Part shown: positions 18,194 through 26,989 of the stretch, in pieces
How the letters are laid out: each line of letters begins with the position of its first letter
How positions within the stretch are numbered: position 1 is the stretch's first letter
Assembly: GCA_003217875.1 (NCBI GenBank)
Contig: QHMR01000105.1
Location: forward strand, 1-34,103
Direction: 5' to 3'
Origin: Verrucomicrobiota bacterium
GTDB lineage: Bacteria; Verrucomicrobiota; Verrucomicrobiia; Chthoniobacterales; UBA10450
DNA length: 34,103 bases
Made by a program: the position numbers and the translations under genes
The notes under the pieces: generated by a model
The model's input: only the letters and a program-made list of their open reading frames with translations
What the model was told of the DNA's origin: nothing
Databases searched by the model: none

Positions 18194-18821
18194 ATTTATG
18201 CGGGCAAAGATTTCCATACTGGTTTGTGCGTTTTCGCTGACTGTTTTTACCTGTTCGATCAACGGCCAGTTCCGTCTCTTCGGACCAAAGCAACCAAGAC
18301 CGACACCGCAACCGGTGCGCAAAGCGTCGGAGCTTATTCAAAGGCAGGCGCCATTGAAAGTGAATCAATCTTTATTGAATCAGGCGACGCCGGATAACAC
18401 GCGAATTGTCGTGTCGCTTCCGAAGCAGCGCACGTATCTGATGATCGGCGACGACATCGTGGCTGACGGTCCGATTTCATCCGGCAAACGCGGTCACGGT
18501 ACACCGAGCGGACATTTCACTGTGATGGAAAAGGACCCGAATCATCATTCCAGCCTATACGGTAACTTTGTGGATGGTTCTGGCCGAATCGTGCGCGCGG
18601 GCGTCAGTGCGCGAATCGATTCCGCGCCGAGCGGAACGCACTTTGCCGGCGCGCCCATGCAATGGTTCCTTCGCCTTACCGGCGAAGGTGTCGGGATGCA
18701 CGTCGGAATTCTGCCTGGCTACCCCGCTTCGCATGGCTGCATACGCGAGTCGGCCGATGGCGCAAAATTGTTTTACGACCACGCGAGAGTGGGAACACCG
18801 GTGGACGTCGGCGATTACTAG
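18183..18821 (+). CDS. L,D-transpeptidase (YkuD domain), secreted
   Basis: The 212-residue product has an N-terminal signal (about residues 6-29), a Pro-rich linker and a YkuD domain from about residue 73. The catalytic motif HVGILPGYPASHGCIR includes His173 and Cys186, complete and normal. Such enzymes make 3-3 cross-links in peptidoglycan or attach proteins such as Braun lipoprotein to it, and act in the periplasm. It overlaps the preceding secreted protein by 11 bases, so translation is probably coupled. It is clearly paralogous to the gene at 33254-33784 (shared RIVVSLP/SIVVSLP, HHSSLYGNFVD/HRSSLYGDYVD and GYPASHGCIR/GVPASHGCIR). An ATG six residues in is an alternative start. Confidence 0.92.
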   Translation: MAAKFMRAKISILVCAFSLTVFTCSINGQFRLFGPKQPRPTPQPVRKASELIQRQAPLKVNQSLLNQATPDNTRIVVSLPKQRTYLMIGDDIVADGPISSGKRGHGTPSGHFTVMEKDPNHHSSLYGNFVDGSGRIVRAGVSARIDSAPSGTHFAGAPMQWFLRLTGEGVGMHVGILPGYPASHGCIRESADGAKLFYDHARVGTPVDVGDY

Positions 18822-18834
18822 GCTACAAACTCCA

Positions 18835-18950
18835 ACAGCCAAGCTCCAGAGAAACTCCAATGACCAGATCTCAAGAAATCTGTCTTTGCTATTGGAGAAT
18901 GGAGGTTGAAGTTTCTTTGGATATTGGGGTTTGAGAATTGGACTTTTGAA
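18835..18950. repeat. short dispersed-repeat-like tract at the cinA 3' end
   Basis: Between the convergent stops of the transpeptidase and cinA lies a tract of related short words (CTCCAA, CTCCAG, CTCCAAT, ATTGGAG, GGATATTGGGG, GAGAATTGG). CTCCAAT and ATTGGAG form inverted pairs. The tract also encodes the last ~17 residues of CinA. No second copy is in this window. Confidence 0.4.
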
Positions 18951-20178
18951 GCAGCGTGCGCCGTAGCATCTCAAACCCCGCTTGCGCTGTTAGCTCCTTG
19001 AAGGTCTCACGATCAGTGGGGAAAAAGAATTTCTTCGCGGTCGTTTTTGACTCCGTTGACGCGAGGGCAACGTAAACCGTTCCCACTGGCTTTTCCGGCG
19101 ATCCACCGGTTGGCCCGGCAACTCCAGTCGTTCCGAGAGCATAGTTGGATCCCGCACGGAAGCGGGCATGTTCGGCAAGAGCGCGTGCAACCGGCTCGCT
19201 CACGGCGCCGTGCTCTTTGATGACCTTTGGATCGACATTCAACATGTCGGTCTTGGCCTGATCAGCGTAACAAACATAACCGGCAATAAAAACGGTCGAC
19301 GCGCCCGGCACATTCGTGATGCGGTTCGCAATCAATCCGCCAGTGCACGATTCTGCGGTGGCCATCGTTTCATTGCGCTGTATGAGCAGTTTGACGATTA
19401 CTTCCTCTAGGTTTTCATTCGCTGTAGAAAAGATCGAGACTCCCAACGTCGATCTGATGATGGCACCCGCCTGTTCAATCGCGTCGGCTTTCCCGATAAT
19501 GCGCACTTCCACTTCGCCTGGTCTCGCACAATAGCCGAGCTCAATCCCCGAAATCGCCAAAACTTTTCTGCCGATTGCTTCCTCAACGAGCGACTCCCCC
19601 ACTCCGGCGATCCTGTACAGCCGTCGCTCCAGTAACGCCGAGGCCGGTACGATTGAGCGTAAGATCGGCATAACGGATGTTCGGAACATCGGCTGAAGCT
19701 CGCGCGGCGGCCCTGGCAGGACAAAAATATGCGGGGATGGAATCCGGGGATTAATATTTGGCTTCAAATAGAATCCCGAGGCGCTTCCGTTTTCATTCGG
19801 AAGAACCTGTGCGCCTGCCGGGACATTGGCCTGACGAGCAATCCCCTCAGACCATTTGATTCCCCGTGTTCGAAGTCGCTGCTGAAGCGAAGTCAGCAGT
19901 TGTGGGTCCTGATACAGCTCTAATCCGAGTACATCGGCAACCATTTCTCGAGTGGTATCATCGGTGGTTGGACCCAAACCGCCGGTCACGAAAAGAATTT
20001 CACAGGCCGGAAGCAAGTCACTCACCGTTCCCCTGATGACCTCGGCGTCTGGGACCGTGCGCCGCTCCTCGATGCGCAGACCCAACGGAAAAATCTCGCG
20101 TGCGATGAATGCGAGATGCGCGTCCTGAACATCGCCAAGCAAAAGCTCGGTCCCGGTGTTGATAATGGCTGCGCGCAT
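18889..20178 (-). CDS. cinA: CinA: MoaB-like domain plus PncC nicotinamide-nucleotide amidase
   Basis: The start at ATG 20178 gives MRAAIINTGTELLLGDVQD, the typical CinA opening; an earlier in-frame ATG (20241) only adds repeat-derived residues. The 429-residue protein has an N-terminal MoaB/MogA-like domain (residues ~1-170, with FVTGGLGPTTDDTTREM) and a C-terminal PncC domain (~265-410, with the nucleophile Ser in ATAESCTGGL and TTGVAGPTGG). PncC hydrolyses NMN to nicotinate mononucleotide, and the other domain can act as an ADP-ribose pyrophosphatase. It fits functionally with nadD upstream. The C-terminal tail (QKSNSQTPISKETSTSILQ) is not family-like and comes from a repeat tract. Confidence 0.94.
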   Translation of the reverse strand: MRAAIINTGTELLLGDVQDAHLAFIAREIFPLGLRIEERRTVPDAEVIRGTVSDLLPACEILFVTGGLGPTTDDTTREMVADVLGLELYQDPQLLTSLQQRLRTRGIKWSEGIARQANVPAGAQVLPNENGSASGFYLKPNINPRIPSPHIFVLPGPPRELQPMFRTSVMPILRSIVPASALLERRLYRIAGVGESLVEEAIGRKVLAISGIELGYCARPGEVEVRIIGKADAIEQAGAIIRSTLGVSIFSTANENLEEVIVKLLIQRNETMATAESCTGGLIANRITNVPGASTVFIAGYVCYADQAKTDMLNVDPKVIKEHGAVSEPVARALAEHARFRAGSNYALGTTGVAGPTGGSPEKPVGTVYVALASTESKTTAKKFFFPTDRETFKELTAQAGFEMLRRTLLQKSNSQTPISKETSTSILQ

Positions 20179-20234
20179 GGCAGGCCTCACAGTCGACGCG
20201 CAATCCCAAACACTCAACATTCTAACCAGCAGTC

Positions 20235-20298
20235 CTGTCATGTTGAGCGAAGCGAAACATCTCGGATCAGAGATTCTTCGCTTCGCTCAGAATGACAG
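20235..20298. repeat. 64-bp imperfect palindrome, AGCGAAGCGAA family, copy 2
   Basis: Begins CTGTCATGTTGAGCGAAGCG and ends CGCTTCGCTCAGAATGACAG. Its reverse complement differs from the copy at 15397-15460 at about five positions, all near the centre. It sits between the cinA start and the clpX stop, in the opposite orientation to copy 1. Confidence 0.85.
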
Positions 20299-20338
20299 CT
20301 TTGAATGCTGAGGGGAGCGTTCGGCGTTTTCCGCCAAA

Positions 20339-21619
20339 TCAGGCCGCCGTTTTGTCCTGCTTTTTACGAATCAGTGGAAGTTTTTTGCCCTCCACCACCG
20401 CCCGATTGATTGTGACTTCGGCGATATCTTCGCGGCTGGGCACATCGTACATGATGTCGAGCATGATCCGCTCGAGCATCGAACGGAGAGCGCGCGCGCC
20501 TGTACCCTTTGTAACTGCCTGCGCCGCCAGCGCCCGCAACGCATCTTTGGTCACAGATAAACGGACGCCTTCCATCGAGAATAGTTTGCTGTACTGCTTC
20601 ACCATGGCGTTTTTCGTCTCAGTCAGAATGGCTACCATTTCTTCTTCTGTTAGCGCATCGAGCGAACTAACAACCGGCAGGCGTCCAATGAATTCGGGAA
20701 TCATTCCAAAAGTGAGCAAGTCTTCCGGCTCCACGTGTCGGACAGCTTGCTTTCGCAATGCTTCTTCCACTTCGAGCGTCGGGCTGCCAAAGCCCATTAC
20801 TTTTTGGCCGACGCGCTTTTGAATGATCTTATCCAGCCCAATAAATGCGCCGCCACAAATGAAGAGAATCTTCTCAGTGTTGACCTGGATGTATTCCTGG
20901 TGCGGATGTTTGCGGCCGCCCTGGGGCGGGACATTGCACGTGCTGCCCTCCAAAATTTTCAAAAGCGCCTGCTGCACTCCTTCGCCGGACACGTCACGAG
21001 TGATACTCACGTTATCGGTCTTGCGTCCAATCTTATCGATTTCGTCGATGTAAACGATGCCAATCTCCGCTCGTTTCACGTCGTAATCCGAATTTTGAAG
21101 GAGCCGCAGGATGATGTTTTCGACGTCTTCGCCGACGTAGCCGGCTTCGGTCAGCGTTGTCGCGTCAGCAATGCAAAACGGCACGTCCAGGATCCTGGCA
21201 AGTGTCTTGGCAAGCAGTGTTTTGCCGGAGCCAGTAGGTCCGATGAGTAAAATGTTGCTCTTCTCAATTTCAACATCCGCAAGCAGGTCGGGCTGAAACG
21301 CAGCGGACGCCTCGGCGGGCGACGCGGTTTGCAGCACTCGCTTGTAGTGGTTATGGACCGCCACAGACAGCGTCTTTTTCGCGATCTCCTGCCCGATTAC
21401 ATACTGATCGAGCGCGCGTCGGATGTCCGCCGGCTTAGGTACGCGAATGTTGGACGATTGACGCCGGGCGTCCTCATTGAGTTCCTTATCAAGAATGCTC
21501 TTGCAAACGTTGATGCAGCTATCGCAGATATAAACGCCAGGACCAGCGATTAGCTTGCGCACCTCGGCATGGCTCTTGCCACAAAACGAGCACATGGTGA
21601 GATTGGAAGCGCGGGCCAT
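20339..21619 (-). CDS. clpX: ATP-dependent Clp protease ATP-binding subunit ClpX
   Basis: Starting at ATG 21619 gives [16 protein letters not shown] and 426 residues; the longer frame would extend into clpP. The zinc-binding domain uses Cys10, Cys13, Cys32 and Cys35. The AAA+ module shows Walker A GPTGSGKT, the pore loop GYVGED, Walker [12 protein letters not shown], and a KVMGFGSP segment at the site of the ClpP-docking IGF loop (here MGF). ClpX unfolds tagged substrates and feeds them to ClpP in the cytoplasm. It follows clpP by 22 bases, the standard tig-clpP-clpX operon. Confidence 0.97.
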   Translation of the reverse strand: MARASNLTMCSFCGKSHAEVRKLIAGPGVYICDSCINVCKSILDKELNEDARRQSSNIRVPKPADIRRALDQYVIGQEIAKKTLSVAVHNHYKRVLQTASPAEASAAFQPDLLADVEIEKSNILLIGPTGSGKTLLAKTLARILDVPFCIADATTLTEAGYVGEDVENIILRLLQNSDYDVKRAEIGIVYIDEIDKIGRKTDNVSITRDVSGEGVQQALLKILEGSTCNVPPQGGRKHPHQEYIQVNTEKILFICGGAFIGLDKIIQKRVGQKVMGFGSPTLEVEEALRKQAVRHVEPEDLLTFGMIPEFIGRLPVVSSLDALTEEEMVAILTETKNAMVKQYSKLFSMEGVRLSVTKDALRALAAQAVTKGTGARALRSMLERIMLDIMYDVPSREDIAEVTINRAVVEGKKLPLIRKKQDKTAA

Positions 21620-21641
21620 ATTGGTTTTAAAAAAGTCGCTG

Positions 21642-22343
21642 TTATCCCGCGGCCTTGCGCGGCAAAGCCACCTCCGCGATTTCCACTGACCGGTCACTGG
21701 AAGGCGGCGTCGCGCCGTCGAGCAACTTAATTTCCTTTCGGGACTTAATCACTTCGTCCACCAAGCCATATGCCTTCGCCTCTTCTGCGGACATATAATA
21801 ATCGCGATCTGAATCGCCCCGGACTTGCTCCTCCGTTTTCCCAGTGTGTTGCGCCATGATTCGGATGAGGCGTTTCTTTAGCTTAAACATGTAATCGACC
21901 TGCCGTTCAACGTCGCTCGCCGCGCCCTGCGCACCGCCGGAAACCTGATGGATCATGATGTCGGAATTCGGCAGCGCAAAACGTTTGCCTTTCGTGCCTG
22001 CGCAAAGGAGCACAGCCGCCATACTCGCAGCCATCCCAAGGCAGTAAGTCGTCACGTCGCAAGTGAGAAACTGCATCGTATCATATACCGCGAGTCCTGC
22101 AGTCACCGAGCCGCCAGGCGAATTGATGTAGATGTTGATGTCCTTCTTGGAGTCTTCCATTTGCAGAAAGAGAAGCTGAGCGATGACGAGATTCGCAATG
22201 TGATCGTCCATCGGCGTTCCGATGAAGACAATACGGTCCTTGAGCAACCGCGAATAGATATCGTAGCTGCGCTCGCCGCGGCCAGTCTGCTCCACCACCA
22301 TCGGAATCAGCACCTGGGAAACGTTTTCATCCGCTACACTCAT
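21642..22343 (-). CDS. clpP: ATP-dependent Clp protease proteolytic subunit ClpP
   Basis: The 233-residue serine peptidase forms the tetradecameric chamber working with ClpX. The catalytic triad is visible: Ser107 in GMAASMAA, His132 in MIHQ and Asp181 in [32 protein letters not shown] is the oxyanion/handle region. Compared with the usual ~195-207 residues it has a C-terminal extension of about 25 ([20 protein letters not shown]...), not obviously functional. The ATG overlaps the trigger factor stop by 4 bases (ATGA), showing translational coupling. No propeptide is apparent. Confidence 0.97.
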   Translation of the reverse strand: MSVADENVSQVLIPMVVEQTGRGERSYDIYSRLLKDRIVFIGTPMDDHIANLVIAQLLFLQMEDSKKDINIYINSPGGSVTAGLAVYDTMQFLTCDVTTYCLGMAASMAAVLLCAGTKGKRFALPNSDIMIHQVSGGAQGAASDVERQVDYMFKLKKRLIRIMAQHTGKTEEQVRGDSDRDYYMSAEEAKAYGLVDEVIKSRKEIKLLDGATPPSSDRSVEIAEVALPRKAAG

Positions 22344-23677
22344 GATTTTTCTTCTTTAAGGGTGCTCTCTTGCACTGTTTCGACGCTAACATTCGCCTTT
22401 AGGAAATCAAGAGTCTTGCCTAGCAGAATTTGTTCAGCGACGTCATCCAATGCATCTTTTTGCTGCAGTTCCTTGCGCATTTTCTCTGGCGAAATGTCAT
22501 AACGCGCCGCCTCCTGCTTGAGGCGAAAATCAATATCTTCCTTCACTACCTGGATTTTTTCGCGCTCCGCAATCCGGTGCAGAATGAAATTGGTTTTCAA
22601 CCGATGCCCCGCGAGACTCGCAGCACCATCGATGAGCTCTTTTTCCTTTTCCTTCAGCATCTCATCAGTAACACCGCGCTCGCGGTTCTGTTGCACCAAT
22701 TCAGCCAATGCACGACGTGTTTCATTTTGAAGAAGCGCTGGAGGCAACTCGAACTGAGTCTGCTCATGCAAAAACTTGACGATCTGCGATTCCTTGGCTC
22801 GCTCAGCATCATGCTCTTTTGCATGTTCAATATCGTGCTCGATCATCTGGCGAAGATCGGCAAGCGTTTTTCCGGGAACTAATTTGGCCGCGAACGCGTC
22901 ATCGACTGCTGGCAAAACCTTCTCCTTGATGTCACGCAACGTAACGGCGTAATCCGCTTTTTTGCCTGCCAATTCTTTCACCATAAAATCCTCTGGGAAA
23001 TGGACGATCACGAGGCGCGTTTCACCGGGTTTTTGCCCGATCAACTGTTCACAAAATTTCGGCAGAAAATTGCCAGCCGCGAGATGCAGCCAGAATTTTT
23101 TGCCGCCGTACAAATTTTTGCTGGCTTGCGGCGCGATTTCGCTGATCGGCTTGCTCTCCACTGATCCGTCGAAATCGAGCACTGCAAAATCGCCCATTTC
23201 TAACCCGCGTGCCGGCACATCTACAAAGTCGGCGGATTGATCACGCAAACGATCCAGCGCCTCATCGACGTCGACATCAGAAACTTTTGTGTCTGGCACT
23301 TGCACGGGAATTTGCTTGTAATCCGGCAGCTCGAATTCCGGCGCGGTAACCACGGTAGCGCGGAAGCGCATCGATTTGTTCTCGCCGAACTGAACGTCTT
23401 CGATGTTCGTCAAAGAAGCCACACGTAATTGCTCCCGTTCGACTGCTTCGTGATAACTTTTGGAGACGAGTTTTTTGGTCAGTTCCTCCTGGATTTCTTT
23501 GCGAAATCTTTTGTCGATCACGGCACGCGGCGCCTTCCCCGGCCGATAACCCGGAATCTTTGCGACTCGCGCGAAGCTATTTGCGATCGCATCCCACTCC
23601 TTTGCCACATCCTCAGGAGGCAACTCAATCTGCAGCTTCGAGACCAATCCTGGGTGCTTTTCGACTTCAACTTTCAT
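22340..23677 (-). CDS. tig: trigger factor
   Basis: Starting at ATG 23677 gives 445 residues beginning [20 protein letters not shown], as in the family; a start at 23719 would add 14 residues encoded by a palindromic repeat. Domains in order are a ribosome-binding domain (1-120) with the GYRPGKAPR signature near 43-51, a PPIase domain (about 150-235, [11 protein letters not shown]...), and the long helical chaperone domain. It is the ribosome-associated chaperone that meets nascent chains and has peptidyl-prolyl isomerase activity. It is first in an operon with clpP and clpX. The final ~20 residues are unremarkable. Confidence 0.96.
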   Translation of the reverse strand: MKVEVEKHPGLVSKLQIELPPEDVAKEWDAIANSFARVAKIPGYRPGKAPRAVIDKRFRKEIQEELTKKLVSKSYHEAVEREQLRVASLTNIEDVQFGENKSMRFRATVVTAPEFELPDYKQIPVQVPDTKVSDVDVDEALDRLRDQSADFVDVPARGLEMGDFAVLDFDGSVESKPISEIAPQASKNLYGGKKFWLHLAAGNFLPKFCEQLIGQKPGETRLVIVHFPEDFMVKELAGKKADYAVTLRDIKEKVLPAVDDAFAAKLVPGKTLADLRQMIEHDIEHAKEHDAERAKESQIVKFLHEQTQFELPPALLQNETRRALAELVQQNRERGVTDEMLKEKEKELIDGAASLAGHRLKTNFILHRIAEREKIQVVKEDIDFRLKQEAARYDISPEKMRKELQQKDALDDVAEQILLGKTLDFLKANVSVETVQESTLKEEKS

Positions 23678-23689
23678 TGAATCAGTGTA

Positions 23690-23710
23690 GCGGCGCTCTT
23701 CGAGCGCCGC
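23690..23710. repeat. 9-bp hairpin, short member of the TGTAGCGGCG family
   Basis: GCGGCGCTC, TTC loop, GAGCGCCGC forms a perfect 9-bp stem preceded by GTGTA, 13 bases upstream of the tig start. It matches one half of the repeat family seen at 9319-9373. It may affect the tig leader. Confidence 0.6.
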
Positions 23711-23757
23711 AAAATGCACCAGCGGGTGAGCTCTGGCTGTCGCGAGCTATGGATTCA

Positions 23758-24129
23758 TCATTTTGCAAATCGAGTAAGCTGCGTCAGAACGCATTGCCAC
23801 CGCCCATCGACCTTCACAAAGAAATCCGTAGACCGCTCTTGCGTACTGAAGTCTTGTCTCATGAATTTGCCCTTGGTGCGAGTTAGCGTAGTAACAACCG
23901 CGCTGTCTCCATAAACACGAACACGAATATCGTCCGACTCCATTATCTCGTGCGTTAAGTCATGCGACTTGACCACGGTGAGGAAACGGACCTTGTCAAC
24001 GATTCCTCCGTCCGCATCGATGATTATCCAGTCATCAGCGACAAATCGTGCGATTGCTTCGGGATCGTTTTTGACAACGGCTTCTGCGAACTGCTTTTCC
24101 AGTCTTAAGAGTTGTTCTTCCGGCGACAT
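23758..24129 (-). CDS. SnoaL-like / NTF2-fold protein (DUF4440-type)
   Basis: With the ATG at 24129 (MSPEEQLLRLEKQFAEAVVK) the product has 123 residues, the normal size for a single NTF2-like cone domain. EAVVKNDPEAIARFVADDWIIID followed by a GGIVDK turn, then alternating strands ending in VDGRWQCVLTQLTRF, is the DUF4440 pattern. Such proteins act as small ketosteroid-isomerase-like enzymes, ligand binders or accessory domains; no catalytic residue set can be assigned. No signal peptide. It follows hutI on the same strand by 26 bases but is unlikely to belong to histidine breakdown. Confidence 0.82.
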   Translation of the reverse strand: MSPEEQLLRLEKQFAEAVVKNDPEAIARFVADDWIIIDADGGIVDKVRFLTVVKSHDLTHEIMESDDIRVRVYGDSAVVTTLTRTKGKFMRQDFSTQERSTDFFVKVDGRWQCVLTQLTRFAK

Positions 24130-24147
24130 TCTTTGATGTGCTTCCTT

Positions 24148-24170
24148 GCGGCGGACTAGAGACCGCCCGC
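24148..24170. repeat. degenerate palindrome containing the hutI stop codon
   Basis: GCGGCGG, eight bases, then CCGCCCGC resembles the GCGGCGGTCTCTGACCGCC repeat arms. The hutI TAG (24156-24158) lies in its centre, so this element supplies the last few codons (RAGGL-stop) of hutI. Confidence 0.5.
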
Positions 24171-25406
24171 TCTTGAAACACATTTACCACAGACGTAAAC
24201 GGAATGCGTCTGCGGAATTCCAAACCAGTACGCCAACTCGCGGTAATTTTCGCAATCGAAAATCGAAAAGTTCGCTAGTTTGCCTGCCTCAAGCGAACCC
24301 ATCGTATCGCCGCGATTGAGAGAGTGAGCAGGGTTGATCGTCGCTGCTGTGATTGCTTCCGCTGGTGACATTTTCATCTGCGTGCATGCAAGCGACAGAA
24401 TCATCGGCATACTCGGTGTTGGCGAGGAGCCTGGATTGAAATCGGTTGCGATTATAACCCCAAGGTCGGCCTCGATCATTTCGCGCGTGCGCGGGTAATC
24501 CGACAATCCGAGCGTATACACTGAACCCGGCAAGAGCACCGGTTGCACGCCGGCTGATTTCATTGCCGCAATTCCCTGCTCCTCTGTTTTCTCCAAATGA
24601 TCCGCTGTAGTCGTTTTCAATTCAGCAGCAAGCTGTGCTCCGCCAGAATTAGTGAGTTGATCGGCATGAATTCGCAGATTCAGTCCGAGTTTCCTGGCTG
24701 CCGTTAAGATTCTTCTCGATTGTTCGATGTCGAAATACCCAGGCTCGCAAAATACGTCGCAAAACTCCGCGAGTTTTTCGCCCGCGACCCGCGGCAACAT
24801 CCCATCGATAACAAGATCAATGTATTCGTCGGCATTCATGGGGCGCGGGACCGCGTGCGCTCCGAGGAACGTCGGTACAATTTCCAGCGACGTTTCTTCC
24901 TTGAGCCGCCGCATCACGCGCAAGATTTTCAACTCATCATCGAGTGTCAGTCCGTAGCCAGACTTGGCTTCAACCGTGGTCGTCCCACAGCGCAGAAACC
25001 ACTCTGCATGTTTCTTTGCTTGAGCAAGAAGGTCGGCATCCGATGCCGCGCGGGTTTTTTCAACAGTTGACCAAATCCCGCCGCCGGCTTTCGCGATTTG
25101 TTCGTACGTTTCGCCACGCGCGCGGCGCTCGAAATCGTCGAGACGATTCCCCGCAAAAACCAAATGCGTGTGCGCATCGACAAAACCGGGGAGAACGACT
25201 TTCCCACGAGCATCGATAACTTCCGAATCGCCTGCTTTGTTCTCGATCTCAGTGCTGGCGCCGACGAGGTCGATCTTTCCGTCGCGGATCAGCATTCCGC
25301 CGTCTTGAATAATCGCTAGCGTAGACATCTTCGCGCCTACGCGGAATCGGTTCGGTCCAGCCAGCGTGACGAGTTGCGAAGCGTGAAGAACAGCGAGTGA
25401 CTTCAC
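24156..25406 (-). CDS. hutI: imidazolonepropionase
   Basis: HutI opens the imidazolone ring of 4-imidazolone-5-propionate to give N-formimino-L-glutamate, the third step of histidine degradation. The amidohydrolase metal site shows [13 protein letters not shown] (His79 and His81), LRIHADQL, and [14 protein letters not shown] choose the GTG at 25406 ([17 protein letters not shown]), which overlaps the fchA stop as GTGA and gives 416 residues, normal for the family. A longer frame to 25568 would overlap fchA by 165 bases and read it out of frame. The C-terminal residues are encoded in a palindromic repeat. Confidence 0.95.
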   Translation of the reverse strand: MKSLAVLHASQLVTLAGPNRFRVGAKMSTLAIIQDGGMLIRDGKIDLVGASTEIENKAGDSEVIDARGKVVLPGFVDAHTHLVFAGNRLDDFERRARGETYEQIAKAGGGIWSTVEKTRAASDADLLAQAKKHAEWFLRCGTTTVEAKSGYGLTLDDELKILRVMRRLKEETSLEIVPTFLGAHAVPRPMNADEYIDLVIDGMLPRVAGEKLAEFCDVFCEPGYFDIEQSRRILTAARKLGLNLRIHADQLTNSGGAQLAAELKTTTADHLEKTEEQGIAAMKSAGVQPVLLPGSVYTLGLSDYPRTREMIEADLGVIIATDFNPGSSPTPSMPMILSLACTQMKMSPAEAITAATINPAHSLNRGDTMGSLEAGKLANFSIFDCENYRELAYWFGIPQTHSVYVCGKCVSRAGGL

Positions 25407-26068
25407 GATTTGTTTAGCTTGCCTTCGACAACCTCGATGATGGTGTTGAACTGTGCCTCGGAATCCGCGCTGATCTTTCGAACCTTCTCCTGAAGATCCT
25501 TTTTGGATTTCTCGTTCTTCAATTGGCCAAGATTGATTCGCACGTTCAATGCCGCCCCTTCGATGCACGCGCGAGTAGCTAGGGTACCGACACCGACATC
25601 GGAGATTGAGACTGGATTTCCTCTTTCCGCCATTTCGGCCAGCAAGGCATACGACCTCGATGCCGTTTCCATGACTTTCAGGGGAATCTCTGCCGCATGC
25701 TTAGTCGCCTCTTCAATGGTCGTAGCACGTGTAGCCTTTTCTTCGGCGGATTCCTTGGGCAACGCCAATGCATCCATTACTTTGTTGAAAGCGGCCGTAT
25801 CCTCGTCTACAAGCGACAGCAATTCGTCCTTGAGTTGCTGCGCCTTGACGGCCCAACCGCTGAAATACTCGAGCTTGTCGTCCCAGCCACGTTTCCCGGC
25901 AGAAAGATTCGCCACCATTCCGCCCAGCGACGCACCTAACGCGCCCATCAACGCTGCCACGGAACCTCCGCCCGGCGCGGGCGAATCGCTCAACGTTTCA
26001 TTGCAAAATTCGCGCAGATTCATCTTCGCCAGGGACAGCTTTTGTTCAGCGGATTCAATCGCCGGCAT
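25403..26068 (-). CDS. fchA: formimidotetrahydrofolate cyclodeaminase
   Basis: The product (about 221 residues from ATG 26068) converts 5-formimino-THF to 5,10-methenyl-THF plus ammonia. The core [31 protein letters not shown] is the family's hallmark folate-binding opening, and [21 protein letters not shown] follows. In vertebrates this domain is fused to FtcD; here it is a separate gene overlapping ftcD by 14 bases. A later ATG (26023, MNLREFC) is a reasonable alternative start. It is followed by hutI with a GTGA overlap, so all five genes read as one tightly coupled unit. Confidence 0.92.
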   Translation of the reverse strand: MPAIESAEQKLSLAKMNLREFCNETLSDSPAPGGGSVAALMGALGASLGGMVANLSAGKRGWDDKLEYFSGWAVKAQQLKDELLSLVDEDTAAFNKVMDALALPKESAEEKATRATTIEEATKHAAEIPLKVMETASRSYALLAEMAERGNPVSISDVGVGTLATRACIEGAALNVRINLGQLKNEKSKKDLQEKVRKISADSEAQFNTIIEVVEGKLNKS

Positions 26069-26966
26069 CAACCAAGCATTTTTTTGGAACCATGCCCACA
26101 ATCTCCGAACCAGTCACGCGCAAGCCGCGCCTTGCGGCCGATTCTATGCAGGCATCGAATGCAACGTGCAACGGTGTCTCCTCGATGTTGGTGAGATTTA
26201 TCGAGACCTGCGCGATCCCGTATTCCTTCACGAACCAACCGATCGCCTTCACATGTTTCAGCATGCCAGGAATCCGAACGGCTTCGCCGTTGGAATCCAG
26301 AATCGGTTTGCCCGAAGGCGTGCCGTCTTCAGTCTTTACTCTCCCCTGCTCTCGCACATCAAACGCAACCGAGGTCGCACGACGCACCGATTTCGTGTTC
26401 AAGTTCACATTGTAGGCCACGAGAAAATCGCGAACCCCAATGACTGTCGCGCCCGATTTCTCATTGAAAACGGCGGGCCCGAAATCTGGTTTCCATTCGG
26501 GTTGCTTTATTTTCTCAAAAAATCCTTCGTATTCGCCTGCGCGAATAATGGAAAGGTTCGAGCGTGATTTATCTTTGGCAGCTTTTTCGTAGAGATAGAC
26601 CGGAATCTTCAATTCCTCGCCCACGCGTTTTCCAAGGCGATTCGCGCACTCAACTGCCTCTTCCCAGCTAACGCTGCTGACCGGAATGAATGGGCAGACA
26701 TCAGTCGCGCCCATCCGTGGATGCGCTCCTTTGTGTTTACGCATGTCGATCAGTTCCGCCGCTTTTTTGATGCCGCGAAACGCCGCCTCCACTGCCGCTT
26801 CAGGATTCCCGACAAAAGTCACCACCGTCCGATTCGTGCTCGCCCCGGGATCGACGTCCAGCAACGAAACGCCATCTACTGATTTAATGGCGTCAGTAAT
26901 CTGCCCAATAATGTTTTGATCTCGCCCCTCAGAGAAATTCGGCACGCACTCGATAAGCTTCTGCAT
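26055..26966 (-). CDS. ftcD: glutamate formimidoyltransferase
   Basis: The start at ATG 26966 gives MQKLIECVPNFSEGRD, the canonical opening, for 303 residues; a TTG at 26993 would add nine. It transfers the formimino group from N-formimino-L-glutamate to tetrahydrofolate, releasing glutamate. KHKGAHPRMGATDVCPFIP contains the conserved active-site His, and GFFEKI and SINLTNIEETPLH are also typical. It sits between hutU and fchA. It shows that the FIGLU branch uses folate rather than the HutG or HutF hydrolysis routes. Confidence 0.95.
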   Translation of the reverse strand: MQKLIECVPNFSEGRDQNIIGQITDAIKSVDGVSLLDVDPGASTNRTVVTFVGNPEAAVEAAFRGIKKAAELIDMRKHKGAHPRMGATDVCPFIPVSSVSWEEAVECANRLGKRVGEELKIPVYLYEKAAKDKSRSNLSIIRAGEYEGFFEKIKQPEWKPDFGPAVFNEKSGATVIGVRDFLVAYNVNLNTKSVRRATSVAFDVREQGRVKTEDGTPSGKPILDSNGEAVRIPGMLKHVKAIGWFVKEYGIAQVSINLTNIEETPLHVAFDACIESAARRGLRVTGSEIVGMVPKKCLVDAGD

Positions 26967-26989
26967 TGGAATGCCTTTGCCTGCTACGG

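Noticed and set aside
23678-23719. Longer start for trigger factor
   Set aside because: The 14 extra residues are translated from a repeat hairpin, while [10 protein letters not shown] at 23677 matches the family N-terminus.
25407-25568. Long hutI ORF starting at 25568
   Set aside because: It reads through fchA in the wrong frame. The GTGA overlap start at 25406 gives normal HutI length.
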